In this document: one piece after another, positions 1 to 6,213 of the stretch | Position numbering within the stretch: position 1 is the first letter of the stretch | Layout: each line of letters starts with the position of its first letter | IMG/VR virus record: IMGVR_UViG_3300037189_005000 | Span: 1-20,173 of that record | DNA from: a virus | Strand: one strand, 5' to 3' | DNA: 20,173 nt | Program-made: the position numbers and the translations under genes | The notes under the pieces: model-generated | Told to the model about the DNA's origin: nothing | Seen by the model: the letters and a program-made list of their open reading frames with translations, nothing else | Databases searched by the model: none

Positions 1-138
1 CGCGAGGCAGAGGCCGCGCGGCTTGCCCAGCTGGAACGGTCGCTCGAGCGCTTGGCGACGAGCGTGTCCGAGCTCACTATCCTGATGGCGCGCGCGGGGC
101 TCGAGGACAGCGCATCGAGGAGGCAGACGCATGGCTGA
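1..138 (+). CDS. C-terminal end of an unidentified coiled-coil protein (5' truncated)
   Basis: An open frame runs from the first base to a TGA at 136-138 and encodes about 45 residues. The visible part is Ala/Arg/Glu/Leu-rich with leucines at heptad-like spacing (LAQLERSLERLATSVSEL), which predicts a short amphipathic helix or coiled coil, followed by a polar tail. The stop overlaps the start of the next gene by 8 nt, as is usual in this tightly packed operon, which supports it being a real gene. The family cannot be determined from the tail alone; a small virion or tail-associated protein is an inference from context. Confidence 0.6.
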   Translation, partial: REAEAARLAQLERSLERLATSVSELTILMARAGLEDSASRRQTHG

Positions 139-472
139 CGCATACGAACTACGCATACGCCAGGGCGCTACCGAGACGGTCGCGTTCACCTTTGCAAGCC
201 TCGACCTAACGGGCTTCTCTGCCCGCATGAAGGGCAAGAAGCGACACGACTCGACGACGAACGTGTTCAGCCTGACGACGGGCGGCGGCGGCCTGAGCCT
301 GACGGCCGGCAGCAACTCCGTCGTGACGGCGACCTTTGCCGCGACGACCACGGCCGCGATGGACGCGCCGGCGACGGGTGTCTGGGATCTCGAGTGCTTC
401 AACACGACGACGGGCGTTGTCCATCGCGACGTTCAGGGCGTGTTCCTGATTGACAGGGAGGTCACGACCTGA
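131..472 (+). CDS. Small phage structural protein with Ig/BppU-like beta domain
   Basis: This 113-residue, Thr/Gly/Ala-rich protein reads as one beta-sandwich. It starts YELRIRQGATETVAFTF, continues with DLTGFSARM near residue 30, and ends with a GVWDLECFN...VVHRDVQGVFLI strand pair. The pattern (a polar start reading 'rqGat...tf...dLTGf.armk', then 'tG.wdle') is one I recognise from small phage proteins encoded beside tail fibres and related to baseplate-upper-protein N-terminal domains; this is from memory. It is probably a virion component of the tail tip. The ATG at 131 overlaps the upstream stop, and its own stop shares a base with the next start (TGATG at 470-474), so translational coupling is likely. 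There are no catalytic motifs, signal peptide or membrane segments. Confidence 0.75.
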   Translation: MADAYELRIRQGATETVAFTFASLDLTGFSARMKGKKRHDSTTNVFSLTTGGGGLSLTAGSNSVVTATFAATTTAAMDAPATGVWDLECFNTTTGVVHRDVQGVFLIDREVTT

Positions 473-1275
473 TGGCTACGCAAGAGGTCACGGTTACGCC
501 GACCGTTCAGTCGGTCACGGTCGGGAGCGCGCCCTACGGCGCGGCGGGCGGCGATCTGACGGGGCAGTATCCAAGCCCGACGATTGACCAAAGCGCGATG
601 CAGCGCCGCAGCTTCAAGCTTTGGAGCGACTTCGCAAACCTAGGCGACTGGAACTCGGTCGTTACGTTGGGCGCGACGATCACGTTTACGATGGACTTCG
701 ACGGCTGCGCCTGCTATGCCGTGATGAAGTTGGCGACAGGCACGGCAGGGTCGCGCGGTTGGATCAGCGAACGAAACCTGCTTGCCGGCGGAACTGTGAT
801 CCTCGCCGGAGCTTACGAGATGGAATGCTCCGCGCGCGTTCGGCTGATTCGCAACGGAGATACCGAGACGGGCTTCCGCATCGGATTTATCCAGGGTCAC
901 GTTTCAAGTAATGATCCTCCAGGCGATGTCAGCGCGATCAACTTCCAAGTCGCTGGAACAAAGTCGACGTGGCAAGTCGTCTGCATCTCAACGGCGGTGA
1001 CCCATGCATACATCGACACAGGAGTCGCCGTCAACGACTGGCACGTTCTGCGCGTCTGGGTGAATGCGGCCGGCACGCTCGCCCGATGGTACATCGACGG
1101 CGTGCAGGTCCATGAAGAGACAGACCCGACGCATCTTCCGAACGCCAGCAACACGACGGTGGCAGGCAACAGGATGCACGCGGGAGCGTTGATCCGCACC
1201 AGCAACGAAGCGGCAAGCATCGTCGACGAGATGCATATCGACTGGATGTTCATGGAATACAAGTACCAGAGGTGA
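472..1275 (+). CDS. Tail-fibre-like protein with lectin/LamG-type C-terminal domain
   Basis: The 267-residue protein begins with a beta-rich head and carries the tail-fibre signature GGDLTGQYPSPTID at about residues 26-39. This Gly-Asp-Leu-Thr-Gly-x-Tyr-Pro-x-Pro element is frequent in phage fibre proteins. Residues from about 50 to the end look like a concanavalin A/LamG-type jelly roll: many short beta strands, then NDWHVLRVWVNAAGTLARWY and IDGVQVHEE at about 185-215, and a closing IDWMFMEYKYQ strand. Such domains often bind glycans, so a host-recognition role at the tail tip is inferred. The start codon shares a base with the upstream stop. Two small paralogous genes follow directly. No peptidase or depolymerase motif is visible. 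Confidence 0.75.
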   Translation: MATQEVTVTPTVQSVTVGSAPYGAAGGDLTGQYPSPTIDQSAMQRRSFKLWSDFANLGDWNSVVTLGATITFTMDFDGCACYAVMKLATGTAGSRGWISERNLLAGGTVILAGAYEMECSARVRLIRNGDTETGFRIGFIQGHVSSNDPPGDVSAINFQVAGTKSTWQVVCISTAVTHAYIDTGVAVNDWHVLRVWVNAAGTLARWYIDGVQVHEETDPTHLPNASNTTVAGNRMHAGALIRTSNEAASIVDEMHIDWMFMEYKYQR

Positions 1276-1277
1276 CC

Positions 1278-1550
1278 ATGCCGACCTTCGGAACACGAAC
1301 GACCGCAGCAACCGTCACGCGCCTCATCAGCGACAGCACCATCGGATCCGTGGATATGCAGTTCTGCACGGCAGGAGAGGCACAGCGGTTCATCTTCGCC
1401 CTGAATGCCAAGGACGCAGGCGACGCGCTTGCCGCCGGCGAGTTCTTCCAGCTGCCGACCACCGCAAAGTTCTCCTGGCGTGTCGATCCCAACTACGTCT
1501 GGGTCGCATCGCTTGCTACGGCAGGAACCGTGATTTACCGATACGAGTGA
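1278..1550 (+). CDS. Small phage protein, tandem paralogue A
   Basis: The 90-residue protein is beta-rich and has no recognised family. The ATG at 1278 is preferred over the in-frame GTG at 1272 because GAGG at 1269-1272 lies 5 nt upstream and because the protein then begins MP, like its neighbour. It shares with the next protein the elements RLxxDxTIG (about residues 14-22), a central QF/LF strand, and a C-terminal FxWxxDPxxxWVA...GT block. The two are clear duplicates that have diverged. Position between a fibre-like gene and the lysis-type genes suggests a virion-associated accessory protein, perhaps decorating the fibre; no direct functional signal is present. Confidence 0.75.
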   Translation: MPTFGTRTTAATVTRLISDSTIGSVDMQFCTAGEAQRFIFALNAKDAGDALAAGEFFQLPTTAKFSWRVDPNYVWVASLATAGTVIYRYE

Positions 1551-1554
1551 CACC

Positions 1555-1836
1555 ATGCCCTCTATGAAGCAATACACAACGGGAACGACCTTCCAGCGTC
1601 TCACGACGGATACGACGATCGGATACAAGCCGATCCTCTTCTCGTCGGCCACCGCCGTCGCCTACTACGTTCTTGACGCGACGGATGCCAGCAATGCCGC
1701 TACGAAGTACGGCAACGGCGAGACGTTTAGCGTTCCCGTCACGCAGATTTTCGAGTGGTACATCGACCCCTCACGCCTGTGGGTCGCCACGGCAAGCGGA
1801 AGTGGAACAGCATCCATTCTCATCAAGGACCAATGA
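1555..1836 (+). CDS. Small phage protein, tandem paralogue B
   Basis: This 93-residue protein is a diverged copy of the protein just upstream. RLTTDTTIG and FEWYIDPSRLWVATASGSGT match RLISDSTIG and FSWRVDPNYVWVASLATAGT in register, with a two-residue insertion between the blocks. The conserved Trp and Asp-Pro suggest a compact beta fold. The gene starts 4 nt after the upstream stop and ends in an ATGA overlap with the holin-like gene. The codons are less GC-rich than in the capsid genes (the line 1561-1620 is 31/60 GC by hand count). The function is unknown; a virion or tail-tip accessory role is an inference from location only. Confidence 0.75.
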   Translation: MPSMKQYTTGTTFQRLTTDTTIGYKPILFSSATAVAYYVLDATDASNAATKYGNGETFSVPVTQIFEWYIDPSRLWVATASGSGTASILIKDQ

Positions 1837-2021
1837 TGGACACCAAACCCGGCTACAAGACGACTGAGTTCTGGCTTTCCTTCGCGGCGCTCTGCATCGG
1901 CGCGGCCTTTGCCAGCGGCGTGTTCCCGAGCGAGAGCCAAGGCGACAAGATTCTCGGCTTGGCAGCGACCGTGCTGTCTGCGCTCGGTTACACCGTCTCG
2001 CGCACGATGGTGAAGAAGTGA
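1833..2021 (+). CDS. Small two-helix membrane protein, putative holin
   Basis: The 62-residue protein starts MMDTKPGYKTTEFWLSF and has two hydrophobic stretches, about residues 13-32 (FWLSFAALCIGAAFASGVF) and 40-56 (KILGLAATVLSALGY), separated by a short polar turn (SESQGDK), then a basic tail ending KK. Small size, two membrane segments and a charged C-terminus fit small phage holins, which permeabilise the inner membrane to trigger lysis. It lies just upstream of the spanin-like pair, supporting a lysis cassette. The start at 1833 makes an ATGA overlap with the upstream stop; the ATG at 1836 is an alternative. An open frame extends further upstream but is only an overlap with paralogue B. 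No endolysin is seen next to it, so 'holin' remains a prediction. Confidence 0.65.
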   Translation: MMDTKPGYKTTEFWLSFAALCIGAAFASGVFPSESQGDKILGLAATVLSALGYTVSRTMVKK

Positions 2022-2230
2022 CTACTTCATCGGAGCGCTGGCTTGACGCAGGGACGACCCATTCGCGCGCGCTGGCCTCATGCGAGGACCGATGCGAGCG
2101 AATGCGGATGCTCGCCAGCGCTCCGATGTTCTCGCTCTGGCGGGAGATCAAGGTCGAACTAGAGGAAGCGGCCGACGAGATCGACAAGCTCAAGCAGCGC
2201 GTTCGGGAGCTCGAGGATGACGGAGGCTGA
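2018..2230 (+). CDS. Small coiled-coil protein in the lysis region
   Basis: The 70-residue protein is hydrophilic. The first 30 residues contain a Cys pair (ASCEDRCERM) and residues 40-68 form a strong predicted coiled coil (LWREIKVELEEAADEIDKLKQRVRELEDD). It starts with GTG in a GTGA overlap with the putative holin stop and ends 3 nt before the next start. No signal peptide or transmembrane segment is visible, so it is probably cytoplasmic or a virion oligomerisation element. Function is unknown; location between the holin candidate and the spanin-like genes permits a role in lysis control but does not show one. Confidence 0.6.
   Translation: MTTSSERWLDAGTTHSRALASCEDRCERMRMLASAPMFSLWREIKVELEEAADEIDKLKQRVRELEDDGG
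2222..2226 (+). promoter_or_regulatory. Strong Shine-Dalgarno for the Rz-like gene
   Basis: GGAGG lies 7 nt upstream of the ATG at 2234. This decides for the start at 2234 and against the overlapping in-frame start at 2217 that would extend the lipoprotein frame. Confidence 0.75.
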
Positions 2231-2233
2231 ACC

Positions 2234-2461
2234 ATGCTCGCCAAGGCACTTGAAGCCATCGTCGGCGCTGTCCTGCGGTTCATCGCCGGCCAGGCCGAGC
2301 GCTCGCGCACGGCGACCGATGCTCAGTCTGACCGCGGCCTGCTGCGTCGCGCTGGCCGTCGCATCCGCGACAGGCTGCGGGCGCACGGTGTTCGTCCACG
2401 AATCGACACCGATGCGGATCGGCCCGATGACGAAGGGCCGCGTCTACCTTCGGATCGCTGA
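2234..2461 (+). CDS. Putative inner-membrane spanin-like (Rz-type) small protein
   Basis: The 75-residue protein has a hydrophobic N-terminus (MLAKALEAIVGAVLRFIAG) that could be a single membrane anchor, followed by a very basic helical region (SDRGLLRRAGRRIRDRL) and a polar Asp/Pro/Arg-rich tail. The GGAGG site 7 nt upstream of the ATG is among the best in the window. The lipoprotein gene begins inside this frame in the +1 register, the arrangement of lambda Rz/Rz1, in which an inner-membrane and an outer-membrane protein together fuse the two membranes at lysis. Against this, the protein is shorter than classical Rz and lacks a long periplasmic coiled coil, so it may be a different small membrane protein. 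Confidence 0.55.
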   Translation: MLAKALEAIVGAVLRFIAGQAERSRTATDAQSDRGLLRRAGRRIRDRLRAHGVRPRIDTDADRPDDEGPRLPSDR

Positions 2462-2552
2462 CGAGTGGGTGCTGTCGTCGAACGCCGTGCCGATTCCCGA
2501 GGGCTGGTACATCGTGCCGCCGTCGTTTGTCGATGAGGAGAGCGCCGAATGA
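2319..2552 (+). CDS. Small lipoprotein, putative outer-membrane spanin (Rz1-like)
   Basis: Starting at the ATG at 2319, the 77-residue product has a signal peptide (MLSLTAACCVALAVASATGC) with a lipobox-like ATG-Cys at residues 17-20, predicting lipidation at Cys20 and a mature protein of about 58 residues. The mature part is compact: VFVHESTPMRIGPMTKGRVYLRI, then EWVLSSNAVPIPEGWYIVPP. The block 'P..i....k.rvy.r....wv.s....pegWY..PP' is one I recall from phage lipoproteins encoded after small membrane proteins. The gene overlaps the upstream frame by 143 nt in another register and ends in an ATGA overlap with the next gene. An outer-membrane spanin is the best guess; it implies a host with an outer membrane. 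Confidence 0.65.
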   Translation: MLSLTAACCVALAVASATGCGRTVFVHESTPMRIGPMTKGRVYLRIADEWVLSSNAVPIPEGWYIVPPSFVDEESAE

Positions 2553-2761
2553 TCCGCGTCTATCCAGCAGCCTACGAGATCAACCTAGGCGACGGACTCG
2601 CCGTGGTCGACGCGCAGCTTGAGGCCGACGTTCAGTTTGGCGACCTGACCGACGTAGACGCGCCGTCGCCGGCTGACAAGGACGTACTGCAGTACAAGAC
2701 CTCAACATCGAAATGGACACAGACCGCCCAGACCGAACTAGTCGACGGCGGGAACTTCTGA
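2549..2761 (+). CDS. Small fibre-associated protein
   Basis: The 70-residue protein contains LTDVDAPSPADKDVLQYKTSTSKW at about residues 34-57, the recurring phage-fibre pattern 'L.DV....P.d.dvL.y.....W' found once or repeatedly in tail fibres. It ends VDGGNF, closely matching the IDGGTF end of the next, much larger fibre. It starts in an ATGA overlap with the lipoprotein gene. It is probably a small tail-tip or fibre accessory protein, possibly a free-standing copy of a fibre segment; no other family is recognised. Confidence 0.7.
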   Translation: MIRVYPAAYEINLGDGLAVVDAQLEADVQFGDLTDVDAPSPADKDVLQYKTSTSKWTQTAQTELVDGGNF

Positions 2762-2772
2762 GGTAGACGAAC

Positions 2773-4053
2773 ATGGCAAACACCCTGCGAATCAAGCGCC
2801 GCGCCTCTGGTGGATCTGGCGCACCCTCGAGCCTGGCGAACGCGGAGCTTGCGTTCAACGAGGTGGACGACACGCTCTACTACGGCAAGGGAACGGGCGG
2901 CGCAGGCGGCACGGCGACGACCGTGGAGGCCATCGGCGGCATCGGCGCGTTCGTCGGCCTGAGCGGTACGCAGACGATTACGGGCAACAAGACGTTCAGC
3001 GGTACGGTAGCCCTTGGCTCCAGCGCGACCGCGACGACCCAGACTGCCGGCGACAACACGACGAAGCTGGCAACGACCGCCTTCGTCACCTCTGCGGTCA
3101 GCGCCGCCGGCGGCGGAACCGTCTCGAGCGTGGCGCTCACCGCGCCGTCGTTCCTGTCAGTTGCCGGCAGCCCGATCACGACCTCGGGAACCATCGCGCT
3201 GTCACTGGCGAGCCAGACGGCAAACCATGTATTCATCGCGCCGAACGGCAGCTCGGGCGCGCCGACGTTCCGCGCGCTCGTCAGCGCCGACATCCCCGAC
3301 CTGTCGGGAACGTACCTTCCGCTCACGGGCGGGACCATCTCGTCGAACCTGACCATCTCGGGCAACCTGACCGTAAACGGCACGACGACGAACATCAACT
3401 CCACGAACATCGTCGTGGAAGACAAGAACATCGTCCTTGGCGACGTAACCACGCCCAGCGACACGACCGCGGACGGCGGCGGCATCACGCTGAAGGGCGC
3501 GACCGACAAGACGTTCAACTGGGTCGACGCAACTGACGCGTGGACCTCGAGCGAGCATCTCAACCTGCTCACGGGCAAGGCGTTCTACATCAACGGCTCG
3601 TCCGTCCTCAACGCGACGACCCTGGGCTCTGGCGTGACGGGCTCGAGCCTGACGAGCGTCGGCACGATCGGAACGGGAACCTGGCAGGGAACGGTCGTCG
3701 GAATCAGCTACGGAGGCACGGGCGCGAACAACGCGGGCAGCGCGCGCAGCAACCTCGGCCTTGCCATCGGTACGGATGTTCAGGCGTACGACGCTGGCCT
3801 AGCGTCCATCGCCGGCCTGACCACGGTCGCGGATCGGATGATCTACACGACCGCGTCGGACACCTACGCGGTGACGACGCTGACCTCGGCGGGTCGCGCG
3901 ATCCTCGACGATGTCGACGCATCGGCGCAGCGGACGACCCTCGGCTTGGGTACGATCGCCACGCAGAACGCGAACAACGTCTCCATCTCGGGAGGCAGCG
4001 TCACGAACCTGACGACGTTCGATGGGATCACGATCGACGGCGGAACCTTCTAA
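2773..4053 (+). CDS. Tail fibre protein
   Basis: The 426-residue protein is low in charged residues and dominated by Gly/Thr/Ser/Ala. The N-terminus (MANTLRIKRRASGG, then LANAELAFNEVDDTLYYG at about 22-39) matches the 'l..gElafn..d..ly.g' anchor domain of many phage fibres and of the Mtd-type N-terminus. Middle segments show fibre elements: TQTITGNKTFSGTVAL (about 65-80), YLPLTGGTISSNLTISGNLTVNGTT (about 180-204), a VVEDKNIVLGD block typical of fibres with a collagen-free beta helix, and SYGGTGANNAGSARSNLGL (about 313-331). The C-terminus is GITIDGGTF. A GAGG site precedes the ATG. The next gene has the same N-terminal type. It is probably a trimeric receptor-binding fibre; no catalytic depolymerase motif is seen. 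Confidence 0.85.
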   Translation: MANTLRIKRRASGGSGAPSSLANAELAFNEVDDTLYYGKGTGGAGGTATTVEAIGGIGAFVGLSGTQTITGNKTFSGTVALGSSATATTQTAGDNTTKLATTAFVTSAVSAAGGGTVSSVALTAPSFLSVAGSPITTSGTIALSLASQTANHVFIAPNGSSGAPTFRALVSADIPDLSGTYLPLTGGTISSNLTISGNLTVNGTTTNINSTNIVVEDKNIVLGDVTTPSDTTADGGGITLKGATDKTFNWVDATDAWTSSEHLNLLTGKAFYINGSSVLNATTLGSGVTGSSLTSVGTIGTGTWQGTVVGISYGGTGANNAGSARSNLGLAIGTDVQAYDAGLASIAGLTTVADRMIYTTASDTYAVTTLTSAGRAILDDVDASAQRTTLGLGTIATQNANNVSISGGSVTNLTTFDGITIDGGTF

Positions 4054-4062
4054 GGCAACGCG

Positions 4063-4443
4063 ATGGCAAACACGATCCTGCACAAGCGGTCAAGCACGAC
4101 GGGCGCGACCCCGTCGAGCGGTTCGCTTTCGGCAGGCGAACTCGCCATAAACACCGCCGATGGCAAGCTCTTCACGAAGAAGGACAACGGCACGGTCGTT
4201 GAGATCGGAGGCGGTTCGGGCGGCGTGACCGATGGCGACAAAGGCGACATCACCGTCTCGTCTTCTGGCGCGACTTGGACCATCGACAACGCGGTCGTGA
4301 CCGTTGCGAAGATAAGCGCGACCGGCACGGCCGACAGCACGACCTTCCTTCGCGGCGATGGAGCCTGGGCAACTCCGAGCGGCGGCGGCGGCGCTGATTC
4401 ACCGATCACGATCATCTCGGCCTATCAGCAGGGAATCATCTAA
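4063..4443 (+). CDS. Short tail-fibre-like protein with the same N-terminal anchor
   Basis: The 126-residue protein starts [14 protein letters not shown] and carries [20 protein letters not shown] followed by VVEIGG, the same type of anchor as the N-terminus of the preceding fibre (MANT..KR, ELA.N..D..L, VE.IGG). Its second half ([25 protein letters not shown], then [17 protein letters not shown]) is a standard phage-fibre module whose FLRGDG.W element is widespread in such proteins. It ends in a short hydrophobic tail without a receptor-binding head, so it may be a short fibre, a fibre base to which other proteins attach, or a truncated duplicate. The stop and next start share a base (TAATG at 4441-4445). 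Confidence 0.8.
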   Translation: MANTILHKRSSTTGATPSSGSLSAGELAINTADGKLFTKKDNGTVVEIGGGSGGVTDGDKGDITVSSSGATWTIDNAVVTVAKISATGTADSTTFLRGDGAWATPSGGGGADSPITIISAYQQGII

Positions 4444-4856
4444 TGGCAACGACAGCACAGTTCACGGCGCAGCCGACCATCGACATCTCGCAGGTCAGCA
4501 CGGCGAACACGAACCGAGACGGCACGGGAACCATCGTGACGGTGGCGACTGGACCGTCGACGACCGCGGCCGCAGGCGTTGGCGAGCGAATCAACAGGGT
4601 GACGATCCACGCGACGGGAACGACCACGGCCGGCGTGATCCGCTTCTACATCAGCCTTGACAGCGGAACGACGAATCGGCTCATCTGCGAGCGGCTTGTG
4701 ACGGCGATCACGCCGTCGACGAGCGTTGCTGCTTTCCGAACCGAAGTCGGTGAACTGGTCGGCCTGATCCTGCCAGGCGGCGGCGCGGCAATGCTGCGCG
4801 CGTCGACGAACAACGCTGAGACGTTCAACATCATGGTGGAATCGGGGCTGCTGTGA
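4443..4856 (+). CDS. Small beta-rich virion-associated protein
   Basis: The 137-residue protein contains INRVTIHATGTTTAGVIRFYI (about residues 50-70), a LICERLVTAITPS block, and a C-terminal LRASTNNAETFNIMVESG. I recognise this combination (T.kAtGtTtaG.irlfi...R...e..v.a.tPs, then RasT.naetFn) as a common small phage protein found among tail-tip and fibre genes, usually annotated as hypothetical. It is likely a structural beta-sandwich subunit. It begins in a TAATG junction with the short fibre and ends in a GTGA overlap with the glycine-rich adhesin, so it is co-translated with both. Its exact role is unknown. Confidence 0.7.
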   Translation: MATTAQFTAQPTIDISQVSTANTNRDGTGTIVTVATGPSTTAAAGVGERINRVTIHATGTTTAGVIRFYISLDSGTTNRLICERLVTAITPSTSVAAFRTEVGELVGLILPGGGAAMLRASTNNAETFNIMVESGLL

Positions 4857-5791
4857 ACGCAGGGCTATTCGGATTCCCACAGCGTGACGGCCAGCTGATC
4901 TCGGTGCAGGACTTCACATCTAGCGGGACATATTCTGTTCCGCCAGGCGCATCCGTCATACGCATAATGGCTATCGGTGGCGGTGGCGGCGGCGGTGGAG
5001 GTCGCAGGGGAGCAGCTGCAACCATTGCAGGAAGCGGCGGCGGCGGTGCAAGCGGAGCTATGCAGCTCATCGACTTGCACGTTTCGGAGTTGGCTTCCGT
5101 GTCGGCTCTACAGATCATCATCGGATCAGGCGGAACCGGTGGACCTGCCGCCGCTGCGGATTCGACAAACGGCACTATTGGAACAGATGGAGGTGCTACC
5201 GAAGTCCGACACCTCGGCTATCCAAATCGCTTCGTATTTGCCGCACCAGGAGTGGGTGGGGGCGCTGGCACGACGTCTGGAGGATCTGGAGGCGTAGCCT
5301 ATGCCTGCAACATCCACAAATGCAGTTCGACGGCAGGTAGTGGAACTGTAGGGAGAACAGCATCTTTTGGCTTGACCGTAAGCCCAAACAGCAACTCTGG
5401 GCTTTGCGGCGGCGCTGGTGGCGGCGGCGTAGATGCCGCGAATGTTGGATATGCAGGCAACAACGTCAACTCGAAAACTGCAAGCGGCAGCATCTCGGGC
5501 GTATTGAATCCGTCGCTAGTCTTCAACACAGCGGTAGCAACAGGCGGCGCGGTCAACAGCGCTGCGGGACCGACACCGACTCCACAAGAAGCAACCGACA
5601 ATCCCAGCCGATTCGGCCCTGGATTCGGAGGTGCGGGAGGCGGCGCAGGAACTACGCAGGCCGCGACGAACGGCGGCAACGGAGTGCGCGGAGGTGGAGG
5701 CGGTGGCGGCGGCGGGAGTCGAAACGGATTTGCAGCTGGCGCAGGCGGTCGCGGCGGCGACGGATACGTCTGCATCTGGGCATGGGGCTAA
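4853..5791 (+). CDS. Glycine-rich tail-tip adhesin
   Basis: The 312-residue protein begins (GTG start, GTGA overlap) with a short head and the element FTSSGTYSVPPGASVIRIMAI, immediately followed by a run of nine glycines. Further polyglycine blocks occur at about residues 60-66, 180-187, 257-265 and 275-283, and the end is GGRGGDGYVCIWAWG. 'f...Gt.tvP.g...i.v...GGGGGG' and the terminal 'GG.GgdGyv.iw' are hallmarks of glycine-rich phage fibre/adhesin domains, comparable in principle to the polyglycine-sandwich adhesins of some T-even-like phages, in which loops between Gly strands contact the receptor. Its codons are clearly less GC-rich than neighbouring genes (132/240 over four lines counted by hand), suggesting separate ancestry. 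Receptor binding is inferred. Confidence 0.8.
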   Translation: MNAGLFGFPQRDGQLISVQDFTSSGTYSVPPGASVIRIMAIGGGGGGGGGRRGAAATIAGSGGGGASGAMQLIDLHVSELASVSALQIIIGSGGTGGPAAAADSTNGTIGTDGGATEVRHLGYPNRFVFAAPGVGGGAGTTSGGSGGVAYACNIHKCSSTAGSGTVGRTASFGLTVSPNSNSGLCGGAGGGGVDAANVGYAGNNVNSKTASGSISGVLNPSLVFNTAVATGGAVNSAAGPTPTPQEATDNPSRFGPGFGGAGGGAGTTQAATNGGNGVRGGGGGGGGGSRNGFAAGAGGRGGDGYVCIWAWG

Positions 5792-5793
5792 TC

Positions 5794-6204
5794 ATGAGAA
5801 TGGCGATCATCGACAGCACCACGGTAAAGGTCACCAACGTCATCGTGGGCGAGCAAGGCACTCCCGTTGGCGCGTCGGAATACCTCGTAGCGCTTGACGC
5901 GGACGAGCGATGCGAGATCGGCCAGGACTTCGACCCGCTTGCCGATCCGCGGTTCAGCGGCACGCCGTACAGACCGCCGCAGTCGTGGACCGCATACCAG
6001 TTCCTCTTACGATTCACCGCAGAGGAGCGCGCCGCGTTCCGCGCGGCTGCGATCACCGATCCGAACGTGGCTGACTTTCAGCAGCTCGCGCAGGCCGCGC
6101 AGGAAGTCGTCAGCGACGACTCGATGACGGTCGCCGGCATGGCGTACCTCGTCTCTGTTGGACTGCTAACATCCGCGCGCCGCGACGAGATCCTCGGCGG
6201 CTAG
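5794..6204 (+). CDS. Tail-fibre-assembly-like small protein
   Basis: Starting from the ATG at 5794, 3 nt after the adhesin stop, the product is 136 residues. The N-terminal part (MRMAIIDSTTVKVTNVIVGE, YLVALDADERCEIGQDFDP) resembles the short 'ivdg.vvnvi..' start of many phage fibre-end or fibre-assembly proteins. The second half is helical (SWTAYQFLLRFTAEERAAF, DFQQLAQAAQEVVSDDSMTVAGMAYLVSVGLLT), the familiar 'fm.lft.aE..air....d..v.df..la..a..i..d...t..gl..L...gllt..R...Il.g' pattern. Location right after the adhesin suggests a chaperone or fibre-base role, but the family is described in many phages without a proven function. The frame is open further upstream, but that part is only an overlap with the adhesin gene. 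Confidence 0.7.
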   Translation: MRMAIIDSTTVKVTNVIVGEQGTPVGASEYLVALDADERCEIGQDFDPLADPRFSGTPYRPPQSWTAYQFLLRFTAEERAAFRAAAITDPNVADFQQLAQAAQEVVSDDSMTVAGMAYLVSVGLLTSARRDEILGG

Positions 6205-6213
6205 GAGAACGCG

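Noticed and set aside
2217-2318. Upstream extension of the lipoprotein frame from ATG 2217
   Set aside because: It would bury the signal peptide 34 residues inside the protein; the ATG at 2319 gives a proper signal sequence.
3540-4202. 220-codon + strand frame overlapping the tail fibre
   Set aside because: Arg/Asp/His/Gly-rich out-of-frame reading of a Gly/Thr-rich fibre gene; overlaps two well-supported genes.
2773-4443. Diversity-generating retroelement suggested by Mtd-like fibre N-termini
   Set aside because: No reverse transcriptase, no template/variable repeat pair and no lectin-fold variable end are visible in the window; the anchor domain alone is common in ordinary fibres.
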